DNA from: Nocardiopsis flavescens
GTDB taxonomy: Bacteria; Actinomycetota; Actinomycetes; Streptosporangiales; Streptosporangiaceae
Assembly: GCF_900141985.1 (NCBI RefSeq)
Contig: NZ_FQZK01000019.1
Coordinates: 48,449 to 112,448 of the forward strand
Direction of reading: 5' to 3'
DNA: 64,000 nucleotides
In this document: piece by piece, positions 26,990 through 35,080 of the stretch
How positions within the stretch are numbered: position 1 is the first letter of the stretch
How the letters are laid out: the number at the start of each line of letters is the position of its first letter
Made by a program: the position numbers and the translations under genes
Notes under the pieces: generated by a model
What the model was told of the DNA's origin: nothing
The model's database searches: none
The model's input: the letters and a program-made list of their open reading frames with translations, nothing else

Positions 26990-27221
26990 CCACAGCCCCG
27001 GGCCGGACCGGGACCCGCGCCACAGTGGTCGTTCTCCGAACCGGAACGCCCGACCCCACACCCCCGGGCCGGACCGGGGCCCGCGCCACGGTGGTTGATC
27101 TCCGAACCGGAGCGCCCGACCCCACAACCCCGGGCTGGACCAGGGCTTGCGCCACAGTGGTTGATCTCCGAACCGGGGCGCCCGACCCCACAACCCCGGG
27201 CTGGACCGGGACCCGCGCCAC
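26990..27221 (+). repeat. 66-bp tandem repeat, 3.5 copies
   Basis: Units start at 26990, 27056, 27122 and 27188, exactly 66 bases apart; the fourth decays after about 34 bases. Each begins CCACA-CCCCGGGC and contains a GGTT-N8-AACC hairpin (GTTGATCTCCGAACC in units 2 and 3). Because 66 is a multiple of three, reading frames stay open through it and give false proteins. Confidence 0.9.
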
Positions 27222-28299
27222 GTGGTTTCTCACCCGGCCGGAGTGCCCGGCCACAGCCGGTCAGCGGACCGCAACCTGCGCCACAGCCGGAGGGTGTAGC
27301 TCCCCGCTCAGGTCGCGGGGGTGAGAGCTCAACCGGAGTTCTCCAAAAGCTCAGCCATCTGGGAACGGCGGCCAGCGGAGCGTGGACCTGGCCCCGGCGC
27401 AGTCGGCGGGCGGCAGAGCGCAGGGGCGGTGCGTTGGGCGCACGTCCACAGTGGTGGGGGTGTCATCCGGGGCTGGGTCAAGCGAGGCGATCCCAGCCCG
27501 GCCGCCCGGGGCGGGAGGAATGCCCCCTGCAAAGGACCAGGCGCGCGACAAGCGGCCCGAACGTAGAACACACCCATGCCCTCCCAACGCCATAGGGGGT
27601 GAAACGTGCGCTCTCTTGGGGCCCCGGGCACAGCCGGTCAGTGTTGATCCATACCCCGACTCCAGGGGGTTGACGAGGACGTACCTCCCTCCGCAGACAC
27701 ATGGGGGTGAAGGCTGCGCATACCTGCTGGCCGCACCTCTGGGGGTTGTCCACCCGCCTGGAGCCCGCGCCCCCAGCGGGAGGGTGTCGCGCTGCCTCAG
27801 GTCGCGCGGGGTAGGGCCGCGGCTGCCTGCTCGCTCGACCGCGCGGGGGTGAAGGCCGCGCGAACCTGTGTGCTCGCGGCCTCGGTGCGTCGTGGTGCGG
27901 GAGGGCGCTTGGGTGCGGGTTACTACGTCTGTGGTTGGTGTTCCAAGCGAGGTCGGGAGCAACCGCGCGCCCCCGGTCGGACCTTTCCTCCCTTTGCAGG
28001 CGGTCGGGCAGGGCAGGCCTCGCCCGGACCCGCCCCCCGGACAGCACACCCCCACCACCCCGCACGTGCACCCCACGCACCCGCCCGGCCGTCTGCCGCC
28101 CGTTGCATCGTGGGGGCGGATCCGGCTCCGCCGGTCTGTACCTTTCCAAGCGGCGGGCGTCTTGGAAGCCAAAGGTTCTGGTCGGGCGCGTCCACAGACC
28201 GCCGTTTCCAGCGGGTGACCCTCTTGGAGACCTCCAAGTCCGTTTCACCCCCTGGGGCGGGGGTTGCGGGAACGCTTGCCGACACCCCCTGTGGCCGGG

Positions 28300-28735
28300 C
28301 CGAGCGAGTACCTGCGGCCTTACCCCGCGCGACCCGGCGTGGGAGCGATGCCCTCCGGCCGTGGCTGGGCGCTCCAGGCGGGTGAACAACCCCCAGGGGC
28401 GCGGCGGGCAGGTACCCGCGGCCCTACCCCGCGCGACCCGGCGTGGGAGCGACACCCTCCGGCTACGGCTGAGCGCTCCAGGCGGGTGAACAACCCCTAG
28501 CGGCAGGCCGATCAGATACGCGCGGCCTCACCCCGCGCGACCTGCGGTGGGAGCGACACCCTCCGGCTACGGCTGGGGGCTCCAGGCGGGTGGACAACCC
28601 CAGCGGCAGGCCGAGCAGATACGCGCAACCCCACCCCCCGCGACCTCGTGTGGGAGCGACACCCTCCGGCTGCGGCTGAGCACTCCAGGCGGGTGGGCAA
28701 CCCCCACTGGTGCAGCGGGGAGCGTACCCGCCGCC
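28300..28735 (+). repeat. 104-bp tandem repeat, four copies
   Basis: The anchor GTGGGAGCGA-CCCTCCGGC begins at 28339, 28443, 28547 and 28650 (spacings 104, 104, 103). Each unit also holds CTCCAGGCGGGTG-ACAACCCC and a TACCCGCGGCC or ATACGCGC segment. The period is not a multiple of three, so coding is unlikely. Inverted copies of the same unit lie at about 27740-27820 and 27270-27330. Confidence 0.88.
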
Positions 28736-28853
28736 CCCCGTGGCGAGTGCTCGGATGATCCCAGGTGGTGACCGAGCGGAAATCCGGGCATACCCGGCGT
28801 TACGAACCCACCGGGTCCGCTCCCCCGTCCCTTCCCACAAGGAAGCTCCCCCC

Positions 28854-29942
28854 ATGAGACTCTCCCCCGCCCTGGCCGCGCTCGGCCTGGGCGCCGCGCT
28901 GCTCGCGGCGTCCGGCCCCGCTTCGGCCGACACCTCCGACACCACCACCGCCCACACCCCCCTCGACGCCCTGGTCCGGGACCTGGACCTGACCCCCGCA
29001 CAGGCCAACGGCCTGCTGGAGGCGCAGGCCGGGGCCGCGCGCACGGACGCCGCCGCGGCGCGGCTGGACGCCTACGCCGGCTCGTCCTTCGACCCCCGGA
29101 CACGCGTGCTGACGGTCCGGGTCACCGACCCCGGCGCCGCTGCGGCCGTCGAGGCCCTGGGCGCCGAGGCCGCCGTCGTCGACCGCGACCCCCTCCAGAC
29201 CGTCCGCGCCCTGGACGCCGCCGCCCCCGAGGGCGTCCTGGGCTGGTACCCCGACCCCTCCCCCGGCTCCGACACCGTCGTGGTCGAGGTGGCGCCCGGC
29301 GCCCCCGCCCCGGACCTGGGCGTGCCCGCCGACGTCGTGCGGCTGGTGGAGGCCGCGCCCCCGCGCACGTACGGGCAGATCATCGGCGGCCACCGGTACT
29401 CCGCCAACGGCGCCCGCTGCACCATCGGCTTCTCGGCCCGCGGCGCGGGCGCGGAGGGCTTCCTGACCGCCGGCCACTGCGGCGCGGTCGGCGACACCTT
29501 CCCGGGCCCCGACGGCCCGCTCGGCGTGTTCCGCCACTCGGTCTTCCCCGGCTCCGACGGCGCGTTCGTGCAGGTCTCGCCGCCGTGGGTGGTCACCAAC
29601 CTGGTCGAGAACTACAGCAGCGCCCGACTGGGGATCACCGGCTCCACCCCCGCCCCGATCGGGTCCGCGGTGTGCGTGTCCTCGCCGACCTACGGCTGGC
29701 AGTGCGGCACGCTCCAGTCCCGCAACCAGACCGTGAACTACCCCGAGGGCAGCGTGCGCGGCCTGTTCCGGGCGAACGTGTGCGCGGGCCCCGGGGATTC
29801 GGGCGCGCCGCTCGTGTCGGGCAGCCAGGCGCAGGGGATCGTCTCCGGCGGTTCGGGCGCGCCCGGCTCCGGGTGCACCGTGTTCGGCCAGGAGGTCAAC
29901 CCGCTGCTGGCGATGTGGGGTCTGACGCTGGTGACCGCCTGA
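28854..29942 (+). CDS. Secreted S1E serine protease precursor, divergent copy 2
   Basis: A 362-residue preproprotein with signal peptide (cut near ASA-DT, residue 25), prodomain, and mature enzyme from about residue 174 (YGQIIGG). The triad His208, Asp235, Ser316 is intact and six Cys are kept. The active serine lies in GDSGAP rather than GDSGGS, and many surface residues differ from copies 1 and 3, so specificity probably differs. It follows the repeat field directly and shows neither shared upstream palindrome. Start ATG 28854 follows AAGGAAG. Confidence 0.92.
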   Translation: MRLSPALAALGLGAALLAASGPASADTSDTTTAHTPLDALVRDLDLTPAQANGLLEAQAGAARTDAAAARLDAYAGSSFDPRTRVLTVRVTDPGAAAAVEALGAEAAVVDRDPLQTVRALDAAAPEGVLGWYPDPSPGSDTVVVEVAPGAPAPDLGVPADVVRLVEAAPPRTYGQIIGGHRYSANGARCTIGFSARGAGAEGFLTAGHCGAVGDTFPGPDGPLGVFRHSVFPGSDGAFVQVSPPWVVTNLVENYSSARLGITGSTPAPIGSAVCVSSPTYGWQCGTLQSRNQTVNYPEGSVRGLFRANVCAGPGDSGAPLVSGSQAQGIVSGGSGAPGSGCTVFGQEVNPLLAMWGLTLVTA

Positions 29943-29962
29943 CCGGTTCCGCGTGCTGCAAC

Positions 29963-29994
29963 GGGGCGGCCGTCCTTTTTCGGACGGCCGCCCC
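29963..29994 (+). terminator. Terminator of protease 2
   Basis: A perfect 13-bp stem GGGGCGGCCGTCC / GGACGGCCGCCCC with a T-rich loop (TTTTTC), 20 bases after the stop. Confidence 0.8.
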
Positions 29995-30142
29995 GGCCTT
30001 TGCGGGCGCAAGGGACCCGGAGGGTGATTCCGGACAGTGAACGGTACTTCTCCACTTTTGTGTGTCGACTCCGCAAAAGGGAAGCCGTGACCTCGGTTGT
30101 TACCGGGGTGTAGCCAGATACTCACGACGGGAACTGCGTTCC

Positions 30143-30160
30143 GTGACCGCATCCGGCCAC
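30143..30160 (+). promoter_or_regulatory. Second copy of the protease upstream palindrome
   Basis: GTGACCGCATCCGGCCAC differs at one position from the site at 25467-25484 and is followed at the same distance by CCCCTTGA. It is about 315 bases before protease 3. Protease 2 lacks it. Confidence 0.55.
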
Positions 30161-30475
30161 CTTGCCCCCCTTGATGCACCCCCTGTTACCCGAAGAGTAA
30201 CCGGGCGAACGCGGAAAAAGACAAGGTCGTTCAACCTTCGATTACCAACAGCCACCGCGGTACCGGGTTTCATCGGATGATCCGCCGTCGACTTGTGCGC
30301 TTTCCCGAGAATGCGGGTCTTTCCCTCGCCAAAATGTGCACTTATGGTTTGGAATCGTTTACTGAGCGTCTCAGTGGACTTCGCCCGGTGGTCCAATCCC
30401 ACCTGGCGTGAGGGACGTCCGCTCCCACCGGAACGGACTCCCATCCCCCGTCAATCCCCCTGGAGAGTAGGGATC

Positions 30476-31615
30476 ATGCGACCCTCCCCCGTCATCTCCG
30501 CCGTAGGAACGGGAGCCCTGGCCTTCGGCCTGGTGCTCGCGATGTCCCCCGGCGCCTACGCGGCCAACGCACCGCTGGCCCCCGTCGCCGACGATAACCC
30601 CGCCACCATGGTCGAAGCGCTGGCGCGCGACCTCGACCTGACCGAGGCCGCGGCCCTGGACCTCCTGGAGGCCCAGGAGGCCTCCCTGGACGTCGACGCC
30701 GAGGCCACCGAGGCCGCGGGCTCCGCCTACGGCGGGTCCCTGTTCGACATCGAGACCCAGGAGCTCACCGTCCTGGTCACCGACGCCGACGCCGTCGCGG
30801 CGGTCGAGGCGGCCGGTGCGCAGGCCGAGGTCGTCGAGCACGGCACCGAGGGCCTGGCCGAGGTCGTCGAGGCACTCGACACCGCCGACGCCCCCGAGGG
30901 CGTCACCGGCTGGTACCCGGACATCACCGCCGACACGGTCGTCGTCGAGGCCCTGGCGGGCACCGACGTCGCCTCCCTGCTCGACGACGCGGGCGTGGAC
31001 GCCTCCACGGTCGAGGTCGTCACCGTCGACGAGACCCCGCAGCTGTACGCGGACATCATCGGCGGCCTGGCCTACACCATGGGCGGCCGCTGCTCGGTCG
31101 GCTTCGCGGCCACCAACAGCGCCGGCCAGCCGGGCTTCGTCACCGCCGGCCACTGCGGCACGGTGGGCACCGCGGTGACCATCGGCAACGGCCGCGGCAC
31201 CTTCGAGCGCTCGGTCTTCCCGGGCAACGACGCGGCGTTCGTGCGGGGCACCTCCAACTTCACCCTGACCAACCTGGTCAGCCGCTACAACTCCGGCGGC
31301 TACCAGTCCGTCACCGGCACCTCCCAGGCGGCGACCGGGTCGGCCATCTGCCGCTCCGGCTCCACCACCGGCTGGCACTGCGGCACCCTCCAGGCCCGCA
31401 ACCAGACCGTCCGCTACCCGCAGGGCACCGTCAACGCGCTCACCCGCACCAACGTGTGCGCCGAGCCCGGCGACTCCGGCGGCTCGTTCATCTCCGGTTC
31501 GCAGGCGCAGGGCGTCACCTCCGGTGGCTCCGGCAACTGCTCCTTCGGCGGCACCACCTACTACCAGGAGGTCCTGCCGATGGTGAACTCGTGGGGCGTC
31601 CGCATCCGCACGTAG
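30476..31615 (+). CDS. Secreted alkaline serine protease precursor (NAPase orthologue), copy 3
   Basis: A 379-residue precursor. The mature enzyme starts at Ala192 (ADIIGGLAYTMGGRC) and is 188 residues, the usual NAPase length; its sequence closely follows the known Nocardiopsis alkaline protease as I remember it. Triad His226, Asp252, Ser334 (GDSGGS). Signal peptide about 1-30 (AYA-AN), prodomain about 40-191. NAPase-type enzymes are very acid- and heat-stable. GGAGAGTAGGG precedes ATG 30476. It is closer to copy 1 than to copy 2. Confidence 0.95.
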   Translation: MRPSPVISAVGTGALAFGLVLAMSPGAYAANAPLAPVADDNPATMVEALARDLDLTEAAALDLLEAQEASLDVDAEATEAAGSAYGGSLFDIETQELTVLVTDADAVAAVEAAGAQAEVVEHGTEGLAEVVEALDTADAPEGVTGWYPDITADTVVVEALAGTDVASLLDDAGVDASTVEVVTVDETPQLYADIIGGLAYTMGGRCSVGFAATNSAGQPGFVTAGHCGTVGTAVTIGNGRGTFERSVFPGNDAAFVRGTSNFTLTNLVSRYNSGGYQSVTGTSQAATGSAICRSGSTTGWHCGTLQARNQTVRYPQGTVNALTRTNVCAEPGDSGGSFISGSQAQGVTSGGSGNCSFGGTTYYQEVLPMVNSWGVRIRT

Positions 31616-31631
31616 CACCGAGCAGCACCCC

Positions 31632-31670
31632 GGTGTCCCCGTCCGCGCCCACGGCGCGGGCGGGGACACC
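31632..31670 (+). terminator. Terminator of protease 3
   Basis: An 18-bp stem (one G-U type mismatch) starting GGTGTCCCCG and ending CGGGGACACC with a 3-base loop, 16 bases past the stop. Confidence 0.75.
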
Positions 31671-31860
31671 CCCGTTCTCCGGGGCGGGGGTCCGTGCCGG
31701 TGAGGCGACGGGACGGGCCGAGAACGCGGGCATGCCGCCGGCCCCGTGTACGGGGACGGGCCCGGACCCCGCCCCCGCGCACGGACACCGGCGCCCCCGC
31801 GGGTGCGCGCCCCCGCGCCGCTCCCGCCGGGTCCGCCGACCGGTCGGTCGGTCGGTCGGC

Positions 31861-33471
31861 TCAGGCCCGGTGGACGACCTCGCCGTCCAGGACGGTGAGC
31901 CAGGCGTCGACCGAGCGCAGCTCGTCCGGCCCCAGGCCCTCGACGTCGCGGTCCAGGACCACCACGTCGGCCAGGTAGCCCGGCTTCAGGGCGCCGAGCC
32001 GGTCCTCCATGCCCACCGCGTGCGCCGCGTCCAGGGTGTGCGCGCGCAGCGCCTCGTGCAGGGTGACCGCCTGGTCGGCGCCGATCTCGTCGCCCTCGCG
32101 GGTGGTGCGGCCCACCGCGTTGGCGATGGTGTCCATCGGGCGCAGGCTGGAGACGAACGAGTCGCTGGACAGCGCCGGGCGCAGCCCCAGGTCGAGCTCC
32201 TCCCGCATCGGCTGGAGCCGGTGGGCCCGGTCGCCCAGGCGGCGCAGGAAGTCGCGCCCGCTGTCGTAGAGGAAGTTGGGCTGGTTGACCGGGATGACCC
32301 CGTACTCGGTGAACCGCCTGGCCTGCTCCACCGTCGGGTACCCGCAGTGCTCCACGCGGGGCCGCGGGTCGGGCCCGGAGACCTTCGCCGCCGAGGCGAT
32401 GGCCGCCAGCGTGTGCTCCATGGCGGCGTCGCCCTGGGTGTGGATCGCCACCTGCCAGCCCTCGCGGGCGGCCCGGGTGACCAGGTCCACCAGCTGGTCG
32501 GGGTGGTGGTACATGCTGCCGGGGAACTGGCCGCGCTCGCCGTAGGGGACGGTGAACTTGGCGGTGCCGCCCAGCAGGGTGCCGTCGGAGTAGAACTTCA
32601 TGCCCGTCAGGCGCAGCCACTCGTCGCCGAACGGCGAGGCCAGCCCCGCCTGCGTGAGGGCGTCGAGCTGGTGCGACAGCGGCATGCCGAAGGTGCGCAG
32701 CGGCAGCGTCCCCGCCTCCCGGGCGGCCCGGTACACGCGCAGCTCGCGCGCGGACACCTGGGGGTCGCACACGGTGGTCACGCCCGCGGACAGGTAGGGC
32801 CCCGCCGCGTCGGACAGCCAGCCCAGCAGGTGCTCGGTGGGCAGGTCGGTGTGGAAGTTGGGGCCGTGGCAGCCGATGTCCACGGCCAGCGGCAGCAGCA
32901 GCTCCATGGCGGCGTCGGTGACCATGCCGGTCAGGCGCCCGCCCTCGTCGCGCACGAACGAGCCGCCCGCCGGGTCGGGCACGTCCTCGCCGATGCCGCT
33001 CCAGGCCAGGGCCGCCGAGTTCACGACGGCCTGGTGCCCGGACACGTGGTAGACGATCACGGGGTGCTCGGTGGTGGCCCCGTCCAGGTCGCGGCGGGTG
33101 GGCCGCCCCCCGGGGTACTTGGCGTCGTCCATGGAGAACGCGCGGATCCACTGCCCGGCCGGGGTGCGGGCGGCCTCGGCGGCGAGCGCGGCGACCAGCT
33201 CGGCGGCGCTGCCGACCGCGGGGTAGCGCGCGTCGACGGCGGCCAGGGACTCGGCCGTGGACAGCAGGTGGTTGTGCGGGTCGATGAACCCGGGCAGGAC
33301 GGTGCGCCCGCCCGCGTCGATCTCGGCGGCGCCGGGCCCGGCGGCGGCGCGCGCCTGCTCGGCCGTGCCCGCCAGGAGCACGCGCCCGTCGCGCACGGCC
33401 AGGGCCCGGGCGCGGGGACGGGAGTCGTCCATGGTGAGGACGGCGGCGTTGTGGATGAGCAGGCCGGGCAC
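31861..33471 (-). CDS. Amidohydrolase family protein (YtcJ-like)
   Basis: A 536-residue metal-dependent hydrolase of the Amidohydro_3 group. The metal motif is PGFIDPHNHLL (His-x-His). Later landmarks are AIHTQGDAAMEHTLA and VEHCGYP. These enzymes hydrolyse amide or imide bonds of small molecules such as N-substituted amino acids or formamides; the substrate here is unknown. It follows the MHS transporter after 120 bases on the same strand, so uptake and hydrolysis of one compound is likely. The PucR gene beyond the transporter is the probable regulator. Confidence 0.85.
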   Translation of the reverse strand: MPGLLIHNAAVLTMDDSRPRARALAVRDGRVLLAGTAEQARAAAGPGAAEIDAGGRTVLPGFIDPHNHLLSTAESLAAVDARYPAVGSAAELVAALAAEAARTPAGQWIRAFSMDDAKYPGGRPTRRDLDGATTEHPVIVYHVSGHQAVVNSAALAWSGIGEDVPDPAGGSFVRDEGGRLTGMVTDAAMELLLPLAVDIGCHGPNFHTDLPTEHLLGWLSDAAGPYLSAGVTTVCDPQVSARELRVYRAAREAGTLPLRTFGMPLSHQLDALTQAGLASPFGDEWLRLTGMKFYSDGTLLGGTAKFTVPYGERGQFPGSMYHHPDQLVDLVTRAAREGWQVAIHTQGDAAMEHTLAAIASAAKVSGPDPRPRVEHCGYPTVEQARRFTEYGVIPVNQPNFLYDSGRDFLRRLGDRAHRLQPMREELDLGLRPALSSDSFVSSLRPMDTIANAVGRTTREGDEIGADQAVTLHEALRAHTLDAAHAVGMEDRLGALKPGYLADVVVLDRDVEGLGPDELRSVDAWLTVLDGEVVHRA

Positions 33472-33591
33472 GGCTTCCCCCTCTTTCGGGTACGGGTGGG
33501 GCCCCCGGGGCGGGCCGAAGGACGGACGGTCCGCCCCGGGGAGGCGGTGGTGTTCGGTGCGGGGGCCGGACCGGCGGGGTCCGGCCCCGGG

Positions 33592-34896
33592 TCAGGAGCG
33601 GGCGGGGGCGACCAGGTCGGCGTCGCGGTACCGGGGCGCGTTGGCCAGGCAGACGATGCTGACCAGCGCCATGGCCATGAGCAGGCCCGCCACCGGCAGG
33701 ATGCTGCCGGTCGCCGCGTACAGGGCGGTGCTGACCAGCGGCGAGAGGCCGCCGAAGATCGCGCCGGCGACCTGGTAGGCGATGGAGATGCTCGTGTAGC
33801 GGGCGCGCGGCGGGTACATCTGGGCGAGTACCCGGGCGATCGGCCCGTAGACGGCGGCCATGGCCAGGCGCATCACGCACAGCGCCAGGAAGATGAGGCC
33901 GACGCTTCCGGTCTCCAGGACCAGGAACTGCGGGATCGCCAGGACCATGACGCCGACCAGGCCGATGGTGACCACGCGCACGGTGCCGTAGCGGTCGCCC
34001 AGCCAGGACACCGCCAGGGTCGCCACCAGCTCCACGAACGCGGCCAGGCTCAGCCCGTTGAGGATGAGCTGTTCGCTGATGCCGACCTCGGTGACCCCGT
34101 ACCCCTGGAGGAACGTGGTGACGATGTAGTAGCCGCCGACCGCGACGGGCAGGATGCCGATGCCCAGCAGCAGCGTCCGCCAGGAGGTGCGCAGCGCCTC
34201 GCGGACGGGCAGCTCGGCGGGCGCGTCGTCGTCCTGCACGGCCTCGAAGACCGGGGACTCCTCCACCTTGAGGCGGATGAACAGGCCGACCAGGACCAGC
34301 AGCACCGACGCCAGGAACGGCAGGCGCCAGCCCCAGTCGTGCAGGACCTCGGAGTTCCAGGCGGCGATGAGGCTGAAGGAGCCGGTGGCCAGCAGCGCGC
34401 CGGCCGGGTTGCCCAGCTGGGCGAAGGAGCCGTAGAAGGTCTTGCGCTCCTCGGGCGCGTGCTCGACGGCCATGAGGACGGCGCCGCCCCACTCGCCGCC
34501 CACGGCGATGCCCTGCACGAACCGCAGCACCACCAGGAGCAGCGGGGCGAAGAACCCGATCTGCTCGTAGGTGGGCAGCAGGCCCACGCAGAAGGTGGCC
34601 ACGCCCATCATCAGCAGGGTGATGACCAGCGCCGACTTGCGGCCGAGCCGGTCTCCGTAGTGGCCGAAGATCAAGCCGCCCAGCGGCCGGGCGAAGAAGC
34701 CGACGGAGAAGGTCGCGAAGGAGGCCATGAGGCCGACGACCGGGTCGGTCCCGGGCGGGAAGAACTGGGTGCCGAACACCAGGGCCGCGGCCGTGGCGTA
34801 AACGTAGAAGTCGAACCACTCGATGGTGGTGCCGACGAAGGCCGCCACGGCCGCACGCGCGGGGTGCGAGGACGTGGGGGCGGTCCGCTCTGACAT
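33592..34896 (-). CDS. MHS family (metabolite:H+ symporter) MFS transporter
   Basis: From ATG 34896 (behind CCCGGAG) 434 residues with 12 membrane segments. The opening VGTTIEWFDFYVYATAAALVF and GGLIFGHYGDRLGRKSALV are the MHS/ProP signatures; family members import organic acids, betaine or shikimate with protons. The longer in-frame start lies in non-conserved sequence. It is divergent from the PucR gene at 35081 and probably supplies the amidohydrolase substrate. Confidence 0.88.
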   Translation of the reverse strand: MSERTAPTSSHPARAAVAAFVGTTIEWFDFYVYATAAALVFGTQFFPPGTDPVVGLMASFATFSVGFFARPLGGLIFGHYGDRLGRKSALVITLLMMGVATFCVGLLPTYEQIGFFAPLLLVVLRFVQGIAVGGEWGGAVLMAVEHAPEERKTFYGSFAQLGNPAGALLATGSFSLIAAWNSEVLHDWGWRLPFLASVLLVLVGLFIRLKVEESPVFEAVQDDDAPAELPVREALRTSWRTLLLGIGILPVAVGGYYIVTTFLQGYGVTEVGISEQLILNGLSLAAFVELVATLAVSWLGDRYGTVRVVTIGLVGVMVLAIPQFLVLETGSVGLIFLALCVMRLAMAAVYGPIARVLAQMYPPRARYTSISIAYQVAGAIFGGLSPLVSTALYAATGSILPVAGLLMAMALVSIVCLANAPRYRDADLVAPARS

Positions 34897-35080
34897 GGGA
34901 ACTCCGGGTGCGCGTGGCGCGGTCGTCGGATACTGCTCAGGTGCTGTTGTGACCGTAGACACTCCCCCGTCACCGGTGCCGGGATGATCCGCACAAGGCG
35001 TACCGTGACAAAAGTGCGGTGCGCACAATCGGGTGCCCGCGCCCGACGGCGCCGTGCGCCGCTGTGACCTGGGGGGAAGC

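Larger units (their letters stand above)
26888..28853. repeat. 2-kb repeat field between proteases 1 and 2
   Basis: No convincing gene lies in these 1966 bases. The stretch is built of a 66-bp tandem array (26990-27221), inverted single copies of a second unit (about 27260-27330 and 27740-27820), a diverged inverted-repeat pair (about 27430-27560 against 27970-28110), small perfect hairpins (TTCCAAG/CTTGGAA at 28144-28167; CTTGGAG/CTCCAAG near 28213-28228) and a 104-bp direct tandem array (about 28300-28735). The overall plan is left copies inverted, right copies direct, so the whole behaves as a loose giant palindrome. Confidence 0.75.
29943..30475. other. 533-bp region upstream of protease 3
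   Basis: It contains the copy-2 terminator, the shared palindrome block at 30143-30160, a GTTAC-N7-GTAAC hairpin (30185-30201), and an AT-richer stretch (about 30220-30370) that should hold the copy-3 promoter. No gene is seen. Confidence 0.6.

Noticed and set aside
26841..28500. Many long frames on both strands in the repeat field (up to 450 residues)
   Set aside because: They follow the 66-bp period or GC-rich bias, lack ribosome sites, and overlap in several frames at once.
30371..34819. 1482-codon minus-strand frame
   Set aside because: It is the shadow of protease 3, the amidohydrolase and the MHS transporter; Arg/Pro/Gly-rich composition and no family motif.
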